A stretch of DNA of 64,000 nucleotides from an uncultured Pelagibacteraceae bacterium (GTDB lineage: Bacteria; Pseudomonadota; Alphaproteobacteria; Pelagibacterales; Pelagibacteraceae), in NCBI GenBank assembly GCA_902581795.1, contig CACHPL010000001.1, positions 186,001-250,000 on the forward strand, given 5' to 3'. The position numbers were made by a program, and so were the translations under genes. Of the stretch, positions 50,057 to 61,110 are shown one piece after another (position 1 is the stretch's first letter; each line of letters starts with the position of its first letter). The notes under the pieces are model-generated. The model was not told the DNA's origin. It saw nothing but the letters and a program-made list of their open reading frames with translations, and searched no databases.

Positions 50057-50842
50057 ATGCTTAAATGTTTAAAAGTATTTATGAGTTTTATGGCTATTTC
50101 ACTAGTCATTTTAGCAACAAACTTGCAAGCTGAGGAAAAGTATACGGCTAATGAGTGCTTCGAGAAGTTCAGCAGAGGCACGCTTAAATTTAATCAGGGG
50201 CTAGACAAGGCAATATTTAAACCAATTGCTAAAGGTTATAGGGCTTTACCAGTACCAATCAGAACCGGGACGTCAAACTTTATAGCAAATTTACGTTCAC
50301 TGCTAACTTTTTCAAATAATGTTTTACAGGGAGATGTCAAAGGAGCTGGTAATACCGCTGGAAGATTCGTAATAAATACTACTGTTGGAATTTTAGGTAT
50401 ATTTGATCCTGCTTCCAAGATGGGGTTTGAGGATAAAGGAAAAGAAGATTTTGGACAAACTCTTGCTGTGTGGGGATCGGGTTCAGGTTGCTATTTTGTT
50501 TTGCCTGTTCTAGGACCAACAACCACAAGAGACGCTATAGGTTTGGTGGGAAATGTTTTTGTTGATCCAGTTTACCAATTAACTCATAATACAGAAACAG
50601 ATATTGTGATCGGTAACGACAACCTCCAAGAACATAATTATTATTATTACAAAGGAACAGATGCGGTAGACTTCAGATCTAAAAACATTGAGTCAATCGA
50701 CAGTTTAGAAAAAAATTCTATTGATTTTTATGCATCTGTTAAAAGCTTATATTTACAAAATAGAGCTCAAAAAATATCTAATTCGCCAATTTCTAATAAG
50801 GGCCAAGACGATAGTGATTGGGAAGAAATAGATAATCAATAA
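50057..50842 (+). CDS. mlaA: MlaA (VacJ), outer-membrane phospholipid removal protein
   Basis: From the ATG at 50057 it encodes 261 residues with a signal peptide (about 1-26, ending LQA) and the MlaA core: FNQGLDKAIFKPIAKGYR, NFIANLRSLLTFSNNVLQGD, GRFVINTTVGILGIFDPAS and GPTTTRDAIG. MlaA removes misplaced phospholipids from the outer leaflet of the outer membrane. No lipobox Cys is seen at the cleavage site, unlike the E. coli lipoprotein. A TTG at 50054 is an alternative start. mlaC follows after 9 bp. Confidence 0.92.
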   Translation: MLKCLKVFMSFMAISLVILATNLQAEEKYTANECFEKFSRGTLKFNQGLDKAIFKPIAKGYRALPVPIRTGTSNFIANLRSLLTFSNNVLQGDVKGAGNTAGRFVINTTVGILGIFDPASKMGFEDKGKEDFGQTLAVWGSGSGCYFVLPVLGPTTTRDAIGLVGNVFVDPVYQLTHNTETDIVIGNDNLQEHNYYYYKGTDAVDFRSKNIESIDSLEKNSIDFYASVKSLYLQNRAQKISNSPISNKGQDDSDWEEIDNQ

Positions 50843-50851
50843 AATTGAATT

Positions 50852-51454
50852 ATGAAAAGAGTATTAATATCTTTTCTTTTATTGTTTCTGATTTCGGTTT
50901 CAATTCAAACCAAAGTACTCGCCTATAGTTCTGATCCTGAAAAATTTATTTCAGAAATTATAGATGAAGCAAAAGTAATTTTAAGTAGCAATTCAAATCA
51001 AGAAGAAAAAGCAAAAAGGCTAACAGAAATAGCCATAAAAACTGTTGATGTGAAAGGTTTAGCTTATTATACCTTGGGAAAAAAAAGAAAAGAAATTAGT
51101 CCAGAAGAATTAAAAAAGTACGAGAGTTTATTTGAAAAATATTTTCTTAAAAGTTTTACTTCAAGATTGACAGACTATTCTGATCCAAAAATCAGTGTTT
51201 TATCTGCTGAAACTGTAAATGAAAAATATACAATCGTTAAAACATTGCTCCTCAAAACAGACAAAAAACCAGAAGTAAAAATTGATTGGAGAATTTATAC
51301 TAAAGATCCTAATAATCCTTTAATAAGAGACCTTATTGTTGAGGGATTAAGTTTGGCGAGGACTCAAAAGGAAGAATTCGCATCTGTTTTGAGTTCGAAT
51401 AATAATGACATAAATTATCTATTTAACACTTTAGAAGATTTCATAAAAAAATAA
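50852..51454 (+). CDS. mlaC: MlaC, periplasmic phospholipid carrier
   Basis: The 200-residue protein has a signal peptide (about residues 1-24, ending VLA) and an NTF2-like Tol-Tol-Ttg2/MlaC domain, with VKGLAYYTLGKKRKEIS, YEKYFLKSFTSRLTDY cut here as about 84-105, and DWRIY segments. It shuttles phospholipids between MlaA at the outer membrane and the MlaFEDB transporter. mlaF, mlaE and mlaD are not in the window. Confidence 0.9.
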   Translation: MKRVLISFLLLFLISVSIQTKVLAYSSDPEKFISEIIDEAKVILSSNSNQEEKAKRLTEIAIKTVDVKGLAYYTLGKKRKEISPEELKKYESLFEKYFLKSFTSRLTDYSDPKISVLSAETVNEKYTIVKTLLLKTDKKPEVKIDWRIYTKDPNNPLIRDLIVEGLSLARTQKEEFASVLSSNNNDINYLFNTLEDFIKK

Positions 51455-51509
51455 ATGATCTATTACATTGTAATATCTTTATGGCTCATTGGCATGATGA
51501 GTGAATGAT

Positions 51510-51586
51510 TGGTGGGCCCGCCAGGATTCGAACCTGGGACCAATACATTATGAGTGTACTGCTCTAACCAGCTGAGCTACAGGCCC
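51510..51586 (-). tRNA. tRNA with CAU anticodon (Ile2 or elongator Met)
   Basis: A 77-nt cloverleaf on the minus strand: acceptor GGGCCTG pairs with CGGGCCC, D-arm TAGCTCAGCTGGTTAGAGC, anticodon loop CTCATAA (CAU), T-arm CCAGGTTCGAATCCTGG, discriminator A and an encoded CCA. The lack of an initiator-type C1-A72 mismatch excludes initiator tRNA-Met. Distinguishing Ile2 (lysidine-modified) from elongator Met needs covariance models; the GGGCC acceptor leans towards Ile2. Confidence 0.94.
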
Positions 51587-51637
51587 TTATTTGTGTTTTA
51601 CTAGGGAAACTTCGAGTGTTCAAGTATAACTTTTATC

Positions 51638-52378
51638 TTATTTTTTTTTAAGAATTAAAAATATGTTAAAAGTACAAAATTCTTCTAAAAACTTAATTCT
51701 GCTTAGTATTTTAAAAATAACCGTTAAGGGGTTTGTACTACAATTTTTTTTCAACATCTCAATTTGAAAATTTGATTTTTCAAATATATCTGTATAGTTC
51801 TTCAAAGAATACATGTTTAAACCAAGCTCTTGTATAGAGTTTATTTGTTTTAATTGTTTTGTATTTATTCTCTTAATCAAAATTGAGCTTGGAATTATTA
51901 AGTGAAACCATGGAAAAATAGCTTTGGTCAGTCCATGATCTCCATTAAAAAAATTATAAAGAGGTCCAAAGCCTGAATAAATTTTACCATTTGACTCTAA
52001 AATTTTATCCATAGATTTTAAAACACTATCAAGATTCAATGTGTGTTCAAATGCCTCTTTTGAAACTATATAATCAAATTTATTAAGTGTATTCCACGAA
52101 TTTATATCGATTAATTTAAACTCTACTAAATTTTTATAATAAGGAAAATTTTTTTCTAAATTTTCATTAGCAAAATTTATATTTGATTTTTCTAAATCTA
52201 TACCAATAATTTTTTTTGGTCTATATTTGGCTATATCAAGACACATTGCTCCATGGCCACAACCAAAATCTAATATTGTTTTATTTTTGAAATCCGGCTG
52301 ACCACCCATTCTTTCCCAAAAATATTTTTGGCGACTTAATTCATTTTTAAAATAATCTAGGTCTTTTTTACTAAGCAT
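51638..52378 (-). CDS. class I SAM-dependent methyltransferase
   Basis: The 246-residue protein has motif I ILDFGCGHGAMCLDIA (about residues 35-50), an acidic strand-2 end (GIDLEKSN) and a FDYIVSKEAFEH segment of the Methyltransf_11/25 type. The substrate is unknown. The C-terminal 70 residues are hydrophobic and basic (FKILSRIKFLEEFCTF), suggesting membrane contact. It lies 22 bp downstream of rpoD on the same strand, but functional linkage is not implied. Confidence 0.82.
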   Translation of the reverse strand: MLSKKDLDYFKNELSRQKYFWERMGGQPDFKNKTILDFGCGHGAMCLDIAKYRPKKIIGIDLEKSNINFANENLEKNFPYYKNLVEFKLIDINSWNTLNKFDYIVSKEAFEHTLNLDSVLKSMDKILESNGKIYSGFGPLYNFFNGDHGLTKAIFPWFHLIIPSSILIKRINTKQLKQINSIQELGLNMYSLKNYTDIFEKSNFQIEMLKKNCSTNPLTVIFKILSRIKFLEEFCTFNIFLILKKK

Positions 52379-52400
52379 TTAGAGATTAGTATATTCTTTG

Positions 52401-54284
52401 TTATTTTTCTAAGAAACTTTTAAGTTGTTTAGATCTGCTAGGATGTTTGAGTTTTCTGAGTGCTTTAGCTTCAATTTGCCTAATTCTTTCTCTTGTAACA
52501 GAAAATTGTAATCCTACCTCCTCTAAAGTGTGGTCGGTATTCATTCCAATGCCAAATCTCATTCTCAAAACTCTTTCTTCCCTGGGTGTTAATGATGCTA
52601 GAATTTTGGTAGTTGATTCACTTAGATTTGATCTGATTGCGGTATCAAGTGGCTGCAAAGCATTTTTATCCTCTATAAAATCTCCCAAACTACTATCTTC
52701 TTCATCCCCAACGGGAGTTTCCAAGGATACTGGTTCTTTAGAAATTTTTAAAACTTTTCTAACTTTTTCCAAAGGCATGGCTAATTTTTTTGCCAACTCT
52801 TCCGGGGTAGCTTCCCTTCCGAATTCACTCAATATCTGTCTTTGAGTTCTAACTATTTTGTTAATAGTTTCAATCATGTGAACTGGAATTCTTATTGTTC
52901 TAGCTTGGTCCGCGATAGATCTTGTTATGGCCTGTCTTATCCACCAGGTAGCATATGTAGAAAATTTATAACCTCTCCTGTATTCAAATTTATCTACCGC
53001 TTTCATTAAACCTATGTTGCCCTCTTGTATAAGATCTAAAAATTGTAAACCTCTATTTGTATACTTTTTAGCAATTGATATTACTAATCTTAGATTGGCT
53101 TCTACCATTTCTTTTTTTGCTATTCTAGACTCTCTTTCTCCTTTTTGAATTCTTCTTACTAGTTGTTTAAATTCACCAACCGTTAATTCAATTTTTTTAC
53201 TAAATTCAATTAAACGCTCTTTTATATCGTTAAATTCTTTTCTGTGTTTTTTAAAGAAATTTTTCCAGGTTTTATTTTCTTTCAAAAAATTTTCAAATTT
53301 TGGGTTTATTTCATTTCCTATGTAATACTTGATGAATTCATCCCTGGAAATTTTATTCTCAATTGCAAGCCTTAATAAAACACCCTCTAACGACAAGATT
53401 TTTTTATTTTCTTTATAATGTGACTGAACTAAATCCTCTAATACAGCAGGACTTAATTGTAAATTTTTAAAGTCTTCAACTAAAATAGATTGAATTTTTT
53501 TTAGATTTTTATTTTTAGAAATTGATAATTCTTTTCCAGTAAGCATGCAGTTTAGTTTTTCAATTTGATATTTTTTAAGCTTAGAATAATTTTTTGCTAA
53601 ACTTGTTATTAAAAGAATAATTTTTGGTTTAATTTCTTCCTCCATAGCGGCAAGAGAAACGTTAAATTCGTCTTCATTATCCGTATAATCTTCGGCTGAT
53701 TTTTTTTCTTCTTCTGTTTGATTTTTTGATTTATCTTTATCTATTTTTTTGTTCTCTTTAAATTTTTTTTCATCTAAATCATTTTCTTGATCGTTGTTTT
53801 CAAAATCTTCATATGTAGAGTCTATATCGATAATACTTCTTATCATTAATTCGTTTTTTTCGAGTTGCTCTTTCCATAAAAATATTGATTTAGCAACTAA
53901 AGGGCTTTGGGTGAGTGCGTTAATCATTACATCCTTGCCGGCCTCTATCCTCTTTGCTATTGCAATCTCTCCGTCCCTTGAGAGAAGTTCGACCCCGCCC
54001 ATTTCACGTAAATACATTCGGATAGGATCGTCACTTTTTTCTGATGTTTTCTCTGAGTCTGTATCGCTTTGATCTCTCTTATTACTAGCGGCACTATAGT
54101 CAGACTTTTTTGCTACAAAGGAAATTTTTTTATCAAATAGAATAAAGATAGCTTTTTCTAAATTTTCTGGTGAGCTGCCTCTTTTGCCCAAGGATTTTCC
54201 AAGTTCATCATAAGTAACGAAACCCCTATGTATCCCTTTGTCTAAAAGCCTCTCAAATGATTTGGTAATAAGCTTTTCTTTCAT
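52401..54284 (-). CDS. rpoD: primary sigma factor RpoD (sigma-70)
   Basis: The 627-residue sigma factor has region 1.1 (about residues 1-60), region 1.2 ([18 protein letters not shown] cut as about 86-103), a highly charged non-conserved region (about 150-380), region 2 with [37 protein letters not shown] (about 420-456), region 3, and the region 4 helix-turn-helix [16 protein letters not shown]. It directs most transcription; the TTGACN/TATAAT-like promoters found in this window fit its recognition. It lies downstream of dnaG, the conserved dnaG-rpoD order. Confidence 0.97.
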   Translation of the reverse strand: MKEKLITKSFERLLDKGIHRGFVTYDELGKSLGKRGSSPENLEKAIFILFDKKISFVAKKSDYSAASNKRDQSDTDSEKTSEKSDDPIRMYLREMGGVELLSRDGEIAIAKRIEAGKDVMINALTQSPLVAKSIFLWKEQLEKNELMIRSIIDIDSTYEDFENNDQENDLDEKKFKENKKIDKDKSKNQTEEEKKSAEDYTDNEDEFNVSLAAMEEEIKPKIILLITSLAKNYSKLKKYQIEKLNCMLTGKELSISKNKNLKKIQSILVEDFKNLQLSPAVLEDLVQSHYKENKKILSLEGVLLRLAIENKISRDEFIKYYIGNEINPKFENFLKENKTWKNFFKKHRKEFNDIKERLIEFSKKIELTVGEFKQLVRRIQKGERESRIAKKEMVEANLRLVISIAKKYTNRGLQFLDLIQEGNIGLMKAVDKFEYRRGYKFSTYATWWIRQAITRSIADQARTIRIPVHMIETINKIVRTQRQILSEFGREATPEELAKKLAMPLEKVRKVLKISKEPVSLETPVGDEEDSSLGDFIEDKNALQPLDTAIRSNLSESTTKILASLTPREERVLRMRFGIGMNTDHTLEEVGLQFSVTRERIRQIEAKALRKLKHPSRSKQLKSFLEK

Positions 54285-54344
54285 AAAATGGTAAGTGATA
54301 TTACATTATATATAGAGACAAATTATTAAAAATCTATACTTAAA

Positions 54345-56120
54345 TTAATCCTTATTTATTTGGCTTTTCAACTCTATCAAGTCGGATAGAGACTTTTCAT
54401 CAAACTCTCTCATCAGTTTGTCCTCTTGCTGATCAATTTTTTTTGAAAATTTAATATCATTCAGCTCTTTAAGTAACTCATTCAATAATTCTACCTGTTC
54501 ATCGTGATTTTTTTTTAAAAAAATATTTTTAATTACAGAATTTTGATTAATATCTTTGATTAAATTCAAATATTCTCTGCTTAACTTTGATATATTTTCC
54601 TCTTTTAATTCTCCTTTAGAAATTAAACTCAAAATTTTTCCCTTTATTTCATTTAAAATTTTTGTAGAAAAGTTAATGCCTTCTAAAATTTCAATTCTAG
54701 GAGATATGATTTCTGGATAGTTATAGATAATATACATTATTGAGTACTCTTTGATCTCCTCTTTGCTTAGATGGTCTTTTGCTATTGAGATTTTTTTTGT
54801 TTCACTAAGAATTCTATAATTTTTATTATTTTTTTTATTAAATTTAGATTTATCTCTTTGTAAAGGTGTCAATTTTTTAATTTTTTCTAAATAATGTTCT
54901 AAAATATATTTCTTCAAAGTTTCATCTCTTATTGAATAGCAAAGAGATCTAAACATTTTTTCAAATTTAGTAATTGCAAATGGATCTGACCTATCGAGTT
55001 TATTTAAATTAATTTTCCAAATAAATTCTTCAATTGATAAGTTTTTTTTTAAAAGTTTTTCAAAATCTTCTTTCCCTTTTGCTTTAATATAATCGTCAGG
55101 ATCAACTCCATTTGGAAGAGATACAAAATTTATTTTGTTATTTTCTTTTATATATGGAAGAAGGTTTTCTGCTATACGTATAGCCGCTTTCTGTCCGCTA
55201 GAGTCTCCATCTAAACAAATAATAGGTTGAGAGAAAAATCTCCAAAGTAAATTAATTTGATTTTCGGTTAAAGCAATTCCTGAATTTGATACAACATTTT
55301 TTATACCAGACGAGTAAATGCTAATAACATCCATGTACCCTTCTACAACAATAACTTCTTGATTTCTTTTTGGATTAGATTTGGCCCTCTCAAGATTAAA
55401 GATATGCTTTCCTTTCTTATAGAATTCTGTTTCAGGAGAATTTATATATTTTGCTATTTTTTTATCTTCAATTATTCTTCCACCAAAAGCAATGATGTCG
55501 CCTACTATATTTTTAATTGGGAAAATTATTCTTGAATGAAACCTGTTTATAAATTTATTATATCTTTCATTTTTATAAAATAAACCAGTGTCCAAAATTT
55601 CTTTCTCATTAAATTTTTTAGATAGCTCATTATAATATTCAGAGTTTTCGTTAACAAAACCTATTTGAAATTCTATTATTGTTTCCTCACTAATGCCTCT
55701 TTTTTTTAAATAATCGAATGCTATAGAATTTTTTTCAAAAATTAATTTATGATGATAATTACTATATTCTTTTAAAATTTTTGTGTATGTCTGATATCTT
55801 TTTTCTTTCTCTAAATCTAAACTTGTAAATCTATAAGGTTGCATTCCAGCATCTGAAGCTAATTGTCTTACTGCCTCACCGAATTTTAGAGACTGGGTTT
55901 TCATAAGAAAATCAAAAATATTGCCATGTTCACCTGAGCTAAAACAATGATAAAACCCTTTCTCATCGCTCACTGTAAAGGATGGAGTTTTTTCAGTTGT
56001 GAAAGGAGAAAGGCCAATAAATTCCTTGCCTCTCTTTTTTAATTTAACCGTCTTGCTGACGACTTGTGAAACTTTTAATTTTAACTTAATTTCATCTAAA
56101 TATTTTTTTGGATATTTCAT
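54345..56120 (-). CDS. dnaG: DNA primase with degraded zinc motif
   Basis: The 591-residue primase has an N-terminal zinc-type domain, a Toprim domain (VVEGYMDVISIY near 262 and CLDGDSSGQKAA near 305) and a C-terminal helicase-binding domain. The zinc ligands, normally Cys-His-Cys-Cys, read S38, T41, C59 and S62: only one Cys remains (SPFT and CFSS in place of CPFH and CFGC). Surrounding residues such as EKTPSFTVSDEKGFYHC are intact, so the fold is probably kept without zinc. It primes replication. It starts one base after yqeY and precedes rpoD, the usual macromolecular-synthesis order without rpsU. Confidence 0.94.
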   Translation of the reverse strand: MKYPKKYLDEIKLKLKVSQVVSKTVKLKKRGKEFIGLSPFTTEKTPSFTVSDEKGFYHCFSSGEHGNIFDFLMKTQSLKFGEAVRQLASDAGMQPYRFTSLDLEKEKRYQTYTKILKEYSNYHHKLIFEKNSIAFDYLKKRGISEETIIEFQIGFVNENSEYYNELSKKFNEKEILDTGLFYKNERYNKFINRFHSRIIFPIKNIVGDIIAFGGRIIEDKKIAKYINSPETEFYKKGKHIFNLERAKSNPKRNQEVIVVEGYMDVISIYSSGIKNVVSNSGIALTENQINLLWRFFSQPIICLDGDSSGQKAAIRIAENLLPYIKENNKINFVSLPNGVDPDDYIKAKGKEDFEKLLKKNLSIEEFIWKINLNKLDRSDPFAITKFEKMFRSLCYSIRDETLKKYILEHYLEKIKKLTPLQRDKSKFNKKNNKNYRILSETKKISIAKDHLSKEEIKEYSIMYIIYNYPEIISPRIEILEGINFSTKILNEIKGKILSLISKGELKEENISKLSREYLNLIKDINQNSVIKNIFLKKNHDEQVELLNELLKELNDIKFSKKIDQQEDKLMREFDEKSLSDLIELKSQINKD

Positions 56121-56121
56121 A

Positions 56122-56577
56122 TTACTTTAAATTATCCTTAATAATTTGACTTACTTTTGAAAAATCTAAAACATCAGAATACTCTTTTTTAAGCAAGCCC
56201 ATTACCTTGCCCATATCCTTAATAGAACTGGCCCCAGACTTTTTTATAACTTCAAGACATATTTTCCTTGTTTCATCTTCACCGAGTTGTTTAGGAAGAA
56301 ATACATTTATAATTTGGATTTCTTGCAATTCATTTTCCAATAATTCATTTCTGCCAGCTTTTTTGTATGCATCACAAGAATCATTCCTTTGTTTCACCAT
56401 TTTTTTAAGAAGACTTACCAAGTCATTGTCTGGTAAAACCTTTTTATCCTTGATTTTTCTAGCAATCATTGTGTCTTTTATGGCGGCAATCACCAATCTT
56501 AATGTGGAGTAAGTTTTCTTATCTTGTGCTTTTAAAGCTTCACTTAGCTTGGCCTCTATTTTGGTTTGTAGGGACAT
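56122..56577 (-). CDS. yqeY: YqeY / GatB-related domain protein
   Basis: The 151-residue protein has an N-terminal helical bundle (TLRLVIAAIKD) and a C-terminal GatB/YqeY tail domain (FLPKQLGEDE, SSIKDMGKVMGLLKKEY). The family resembles the tRNA-binding tail of amidotransferase GatB; its role is not established. It is often next to dnaG, as here. It is divergent from carA, with 125 bp between. Confidence 0.92.
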   Translation of the reverse strand: MSLQTKIEAKLSEALKAQDKKTYSTLRLVIAAIKDTMIARKIKDKKVLPDNDLVSLLKKMVKQRNDSCDAYKKAGRNELLENELQEIQIINVFLPKQLGEDETRKICLEVIKKSGASSIKDMGKVMGLLKKEYSDVLDFSKVSQIIKDNLK

Positions 56578-56632
56578 ATAATTTTAAACTTACTTTAATC
56601 ACATTTTATCTTCAAAAGAAAAAAGAATGGGG

Positions 56633-56661
56633 TTGACGACTGTTGACCTTTTTCATATAAA
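56633..56661 (+). promoter_or_regulatory. strong sigma-70 promoter of carAB
   Basis: TTGACG (56633-56638), a 17-base spacer and TATAAA (56656-56661) predict a start near 56668 and a leader of about 35 nt before carA. This is one of the best promoter matches in the window. No pyrimidine-type attenuator or arginine operator was recognised. Confidence 0.75.
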
Positions 56662-56702
56662 GCGCAAAACCTTATTAAAAAGGATTTTCTTTAACTCATG
56701 AG

Positions 56703-57908
56703 TTGTATTTGAGACAGGTCATAAACAAAAAAAAAAATAATTCACATAATTTTTTTACAGGTATTTTAGTTTTTGAAGATGGGACCAAATTTTACGGTAA
56801 TGGTTTGGGTTACGAGGGAAATGCTATTGGAGAAGTGTGTTTCAATACATCAATTACAGGTTATCAAGAAATAATAACAGATCCGTCTTATTCGGATCAA
56901 ATAATAAATTTCACATTTCCACATATTGGTAACGTAGGTACAAATATTGAAGATAACGAAGCAGATAAAGCTTGGGTGAAAGGCGTTGTTCTCAATTGTG
57001 ATATTACAGAACCATCAAATTATAGATCTATAAAAAAATTAGATATTTGGCTTAGGAAAAGAAAAATTGTAGGTATTTTTGGTTTAGATACTAGAGTTAT
57101 AACTAACTATATAAGAGATGTGGGGGCTCCTAAAGGCACAATACAATTTTTAAAAGACGGAAATCATAACTTCAAAGATCTTTTAAACAAAGCTAGATCC
57201 TGGAATGGTCTTGAAGGGTTGGATTTAGCTAAGAAAGTAACTTGTAATAAAATTTATAAATGGAAGTCTTTGAGGACCTGGGATAAAAACAAAGGCTATA
57301 CAAAAAATAAAAGAAATAAGTACAAAGTTATTGCAATTGATTACGGCATTAAAAAAAATCAATTGAGATGTTTTTCAGATATTGATTGTAGTGTAACTGT
57401 TGTTCCAGCTAATTTTCCTGCCGAAACAATAATAAAACTAAAACCTGATGGAGTATTTTTATCAAATGGTCCTGGCGACCCAGCAGCAACTGGTAAATAT
57501 GCTATACCAATAGTAAAAAAATTAATTGAAAAAAAAATACCCATTTTTGGTATATGTCTTGGTCACCAAATTTTATCATTAGCGCTTGGAGCAAAAACAA
57601 GAAAAATGCCACTTGGACATAGAGGTGCAAATCATCCTGTAAAAAATTTAATAACTAATAAAGTTGAAATCACAAGCCAAAATCATGGTTTTGAAGTAGA
57701 CTTAAAATCTATTCCTAAACAAGTCAAAGTTACACACAAATCACTATTTGATGGATCTATAGAAGGAATAGAAGTTAAAGAAAAAAGATTGTTTTCAGTC
57801 CAATATCACCCAGAAGCTAATCCTGGTCCTCAAGATAGTAAATATTTATTTGAAAAATTTTTAAACAATATAAGAAAAAGAAAAAATGGGAAAAAGAAAA
57901 GATATTAA
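56703..57908 (+). CDS. carA: carbamoyl-phosphate synthase, small subunit
   Basis: The 401-residue glutaminase subunit has an N-terminal CPSase domain ([17 protein letters not shown], then [17 protein letters not shown]) and a C-terminal class I amidotransferase domain with the Cys nucleophile in GICLGHQ and His/Glu in QYHPEA. It supplies ammonia to CarB for arginine and pyrimidine synthesis. No ATG precedes the conserved region in frame: the best starts are TTG at 56703 or 56709. An out-of-frame ATG at 56698 opens only a four-codon frame. It overlaps carB by 23 bp. Confidence 0.95.
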   Translation: MYLRQVINKKKNNSHNFFTGILVFEDGTKFYGNGLGYEGNAIGEVCFNTSITGYQEIITDPSYSDQIINFTFPHIGNVGTNIEDNEADKAWVKGVVLNCDITEPSNYRSIKKLDIWLRKRKIVGIFGLDTRVITNYIRDVGAPKGTIQFLKDGNHNFKDLLNKARSWNGLEGLDLAKKVTCNKIYKWKSLRTWDKNKGYTKNKRNKYKVIAIDYGIKKNQLRCFSDIDCSVTVVPANFPAETIIKLKPDGVFLSNGPGDPAATGKYAIPIVKKLIEKKIPIFGICLGHQILSLALGAKTRKMPLGHRGANHPVKNLITNKVEITSQNHGFEVDLKSIPKQVKVTHKSLFDGSIEGIEVKEKRLFSVQYHPEANPGPQDSKYLFEKFLNNIRKRKNGKKKRY

Positions 57909-60900
57909 GAAAATTTTAGTTATAGGAGCGGGTCCAATAGTTATTGGCCAAGCTTGTGAGTTTGATTATTCAGGCACACAAGCTTGTAAAGCTTTGAAAG
58001 ATGAAGGTTATAAAGTGATTTTAATAAATTCTAATCCCGCAACAATTATGACCGATCCAAATGTTGCTGACAAAACCTATATTGAGCCTATCACATTAGA
58101 AATTCTTGAAAAAATTTTAATCAAAGAAAAACCCGATGCAATTTTGCCTACAATGGGAGGACAAACTGCTCTTAACTTAGCTATGGAAGCTGAAAAAAAA
58201 GGCATACTTAAAAAATATAAAATTGAACTGATTGGAGCAAACTCAAAAGCTATTGCAAATGCAGAAGATAGAAAAAAATTTAGAAAAAATATGATCGAAA
58301 TTGGTTTAGATTTACCCAAATCAAAAATAGTTAATAATTTAAAACAAGCTACTCAGGTTTTAAAAAAGATAGGATTGCCAGCAATTATTAGACCTGCTTT
58401 TACGCTTGGAGGTTTAGGGGGTGGAATTGCGAAAAATAAAAAAGAATTTTTTAAAATAATAAAGAATGGGTTGCATGAGTCGCCGGTTAATCAAGTTTTG
58501 GTTGAAGAGTGTTTAGAAGGTTGGAAAGAATTTGAAATGGAAGTGGTTAGAGACAAAAGAGATAACTGTATAATTATTTGCTCAATAGAAAATTTAGATC
58601 CAATGGGGATTCATACCGGAGACTCTATTACCATTGCTCCTGCACTGACACTAACTGATAAAGAGTATCAAGTGATGAGGAACGCCTCGATAGCATGTCT
58701 AAGAAAAATAGGAGTAGAAACTGGAGGGTCAAATGTACAATTTGCTATCAATCCAAAAAATGGAAGAATGGTTATAATTGAAATGAATCCAAGAGTCTCA
58801 AGATCTTCTGCTCTAGCCTCTAAAGCAACAGGCTTTCCAATAGCAAAAGTAGCTGCAAAATTAGCCGTAGGATATACTCTTGATGAATTAAAAAATGAGA
58901 TTACCAAAGTAACTCCTGCTTCTTTTGAACCTACTATAGACTATGTTGTTACTAAAATTCCAAGATTTACCTTCGAAAAATTTTCAACTTCAGCAGCTGT
59001 TTTGGGAACATCAATGAAATCTGTTGGAGAAGCAATGGCAATAGGAAGAAACTTTAAAGAATCTTTGCAGAAAGCATTGGTGTCCCTTGAAACAGGTTTC
59101 TCAGGTTTAGATCAAATATTTAATTTAAATAAAAAACAAATTGAAAAAAAACTTAAAGAAAATATACCAAATAAAATATTACTTGTGGGAGAGGCTATTA
59201 GAAAAAAAATAAACATAAAAAAAATACATTTATTAACAAAGATTGATCCGTGGTTTTTAAGTCAAATAAAAGAAATTGTTGAGTCTGAGAATAAAATCAA
59301 AAAAAATGGTCTTCCAAAAGGATTTAATGAATTTAATTATATTAAGTCAATTGGTTTTTCAGATAAAAAATTATCAGAGCTTTCTAATTTATCAGAAAAA
59401 GTAATCAGGAAAAAAAGATTTACTCTTAAAATTTTTCCTGTTTATAAAAAAGTTGATACTTGTGCTGCAGAATTTAAATCTTTTACACCTTATATGTATT
59501 CTTCATATCAGAGAAACTTTTCTGTAAATTCAGAGTGCGAAGCACAACCTTCAAATAGAAAAAAAATTATTATACTTGGTGGAGGGCCCAATAGAATTGG
59601 CCAGGGTATTGAATTTGATTACTGTTGCTGCCAAGCTAGTTTTGCTCTCAAAGAAGCAAAGTATGAAACTATAATGGTTAATTGCAACCCAGAGACTGTC
59701 TCTACAGATTATGACACTAGTGACCGTCTCTATTTTGAGCCTTTGATAGAAGAATATGTTTTTAATATAATTCAAAAAGAAAAATCAAAAGGAAACTTAA
59801 TTGGAATAATTGCCCAATTTGGTGGCCAGACACCTATCAAACTTGCGAAATTTTTAAATGATAATAAATTTCCAATTTTAGGAACGCAATATTCGTCTAT
59901 AGACTTAGCAGAAGATAGAAATAGATTTAGGAGTCTTTTAAGTAAATTAAATTTAAAACAAGCTGAAAGTGGAATTGCTAAAACTTTTCCAGAAGCATTA
60001 AAAATTGCTGACAGAATTGGATTACCTTTAATGGTTAGACCCTCTTATGTTTTAGGTGGGAGAGCTATGGAAATTGTGCACGAGAGAAAACAACTTAAAA
60101 AATTTGTTCAAGAAGCTTTTAAAGCAGCAGAAAAAAATCCAATTTTGATTGACAAATTTATAGACCATGCCATGGAAGTAGATGTAGATGCAATTTCAGA
60201 CGGGAAACAAGTATTTGTTGCTGGAATCATGCAGCATATAGAAGAAGCCGGCATTCATTCTGGTGACTCGGCTTGTAGCCTGCCGCCTGTATCTATAAAA
60301 CCTTTTTTAATAAAAGAAATTGAAAACCAAACTAGGAAGCTGGCTTTGGCTTTAAAAGTAAAAGGCTTAATGAATATTCAATTTGCTATTAAAAAAGATG
60401 AGATATTTGTTATAGAAGTAAATCCTAGAGCTAGCAGGACAATCCCATTCGTTTCTAAAGCAAAAAATCTACCATTTGCAAAAATTGCATCTAGAATAAT
60501 GGCGGGAGAACAACTTTCTAAATTCAACTTAAGAAGTAAAACTAAAAAAATGTTTGCAGTCAAAGAAGCGGTATTTCCATTTAATAAATTCCCTAATAGT
60601 GATTTGCTGCTTGGGCCAGAAATGAAATCTACTGGAGAAGTTATGGGATTTGATAAAAATTTTGGAATGGCTTTTGCTAAAAGCCAAATCGCAGCAGCCA
60701 ACTCTCTTCCAACAAAAGGATTGGCTTTCATCTCTTTAAAAAATAGTCACAAAGAGGAAGGCGTTGAATTAGCAAAACAATTAGTAAAGTTAAATTTTAA
60801 AATTTGTGCAACTTCGGGAACTGCGAAATTCATTAATGGACACGGTATAAAATGTAAAAAAATTAACAAAGTTAACCAAGGATCTCCTCATATAGTTGAT

Positions 60901-61110
60901 GTTCTCAATTCAAAAAAAATAGCTTTAGTAATTAATACTGGCGGAGGAAACAGTGAGAGCCAGATAAGTGATGCTATAGCTTTAAGAAGAGCAACATTAG
61001 CTAATAAGGTGCCTTATTGTACAAATATGTCAACAGCACTCGTGTGTATTGAAGGTATAAAATCTTTAAACTCAAAGGATATGAAAGTAACTTCTCTTCA
61101 AGATATCTAA
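57886..61110 (+). CDS. carB: carbamoyl-phosphate synthase, large subunit
   Basis: The 1074-residue enzyme has two ATP-grasp halves, each opened by a Rossmann-like motif: [17 protein letters not shown] near residue 14, and [17 protein letters not shown] near residue 565. An oligomerisation domain lies between them, and a C-terminal MGS-like allosteric domain runs from about 935. It makes carbamoyl phosphate from bicarbonate, ammonia and 2 ATP. Length equals E. coli CarB (1073). Its stop overlaps the end of the convergent zinc-ribbon gene by 4 bp. Confidence 0.98.
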   Translation: MGKRKDIKKILVIGAGPIVIGQACEFDYSGTQACKALKDEGYKVILINSNPATIMTDPNVADKTYIEPITLEILEKILIKEKPDAILPTMGGQTALNLAMEAEKKGILKKYKIELIGANSKAIANAEDRKKFRKNMIEIGLDLPKSKIVNNLKQATQVLKKIGLPAIIRPAFTLGGLGGGIAKNKKEFFKIIKNGLHESPVNQVLVEECLEGWKEFEMEVVRDKRDNCIIICSIENLDPMGIHTGDSITIAPALTLTDKEYQVMRNASIACLRKIGVETGGSNVQFAINPKNGRMVIIEMNPRVSRSSALASKATGFPIAKVAAKLAVGYTLDELKNEITKVTPASFEPTIDYVVTKIPRFTFEKFSTSAAVLGTSMKSVGEAMAIGRNFKESLQKALVSLETGFSGLDQIFNLNKKQIEKKLKENIPNKILLVGEAIRKKINIKKIHLLTKIDPWFLSQIKEIVESENKIKKNGLPKGFNEFNYIKSIGFSDKKLSELSNLSEKVIRKKRFTLKIFPVYKKVDTCAAEFKSFTPYMYSSYQRNFSVNSECEAQPSNRKKIIILGGGPNRIGQGIEFDYCCCQASFALKEAKYETIMVNCNPETVSTDYDTSDRLYFEPLIEEYVFNIIQKEKSKGNLIGIIAQFGGQTPIKLAKFLNDNKFPILGTQYSSIDLAEDRNRFRSLLSKLNLKQAESGIAKTFPEALKIADRIGLPLMVRPSYVLGGRAMEIVHERKQLKKFVQEAFKAAEKNPILIDKFIDHAMEVDVDAISDGKQVFVAGIMQHIEEAGIHSGDSACSLPPVSIKPFLIKEIENQTRKLALALKVKGLMNIQFAIKKDEIFVIEVNPRASRTIPFVSKAKNLPFAKIASRIMAGEQLSKFNLRSKTKKMFAVKEAVFPFNKFPNSDLLLGPEMKSTGEVMGFDKNFGMAFAKSQIAAANSLPTKGLAFISLKNSHKEEGVELAKQLVKLNFKICATSGTAKFINGHGIKCKKINKVNQGSPHIVDVLNSKKIALVINTGGGNSESQISDAIALRRATLANKVPYCTNMSTALVCIEGIKSLNSKDMKVTSLQDI

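Noticed and set aside
52447-52845. Plus-strand open frame of 132 codons
   Set aside because: It is antisense to conserved rpoD regions 3-4; no start signal or family resemblance.
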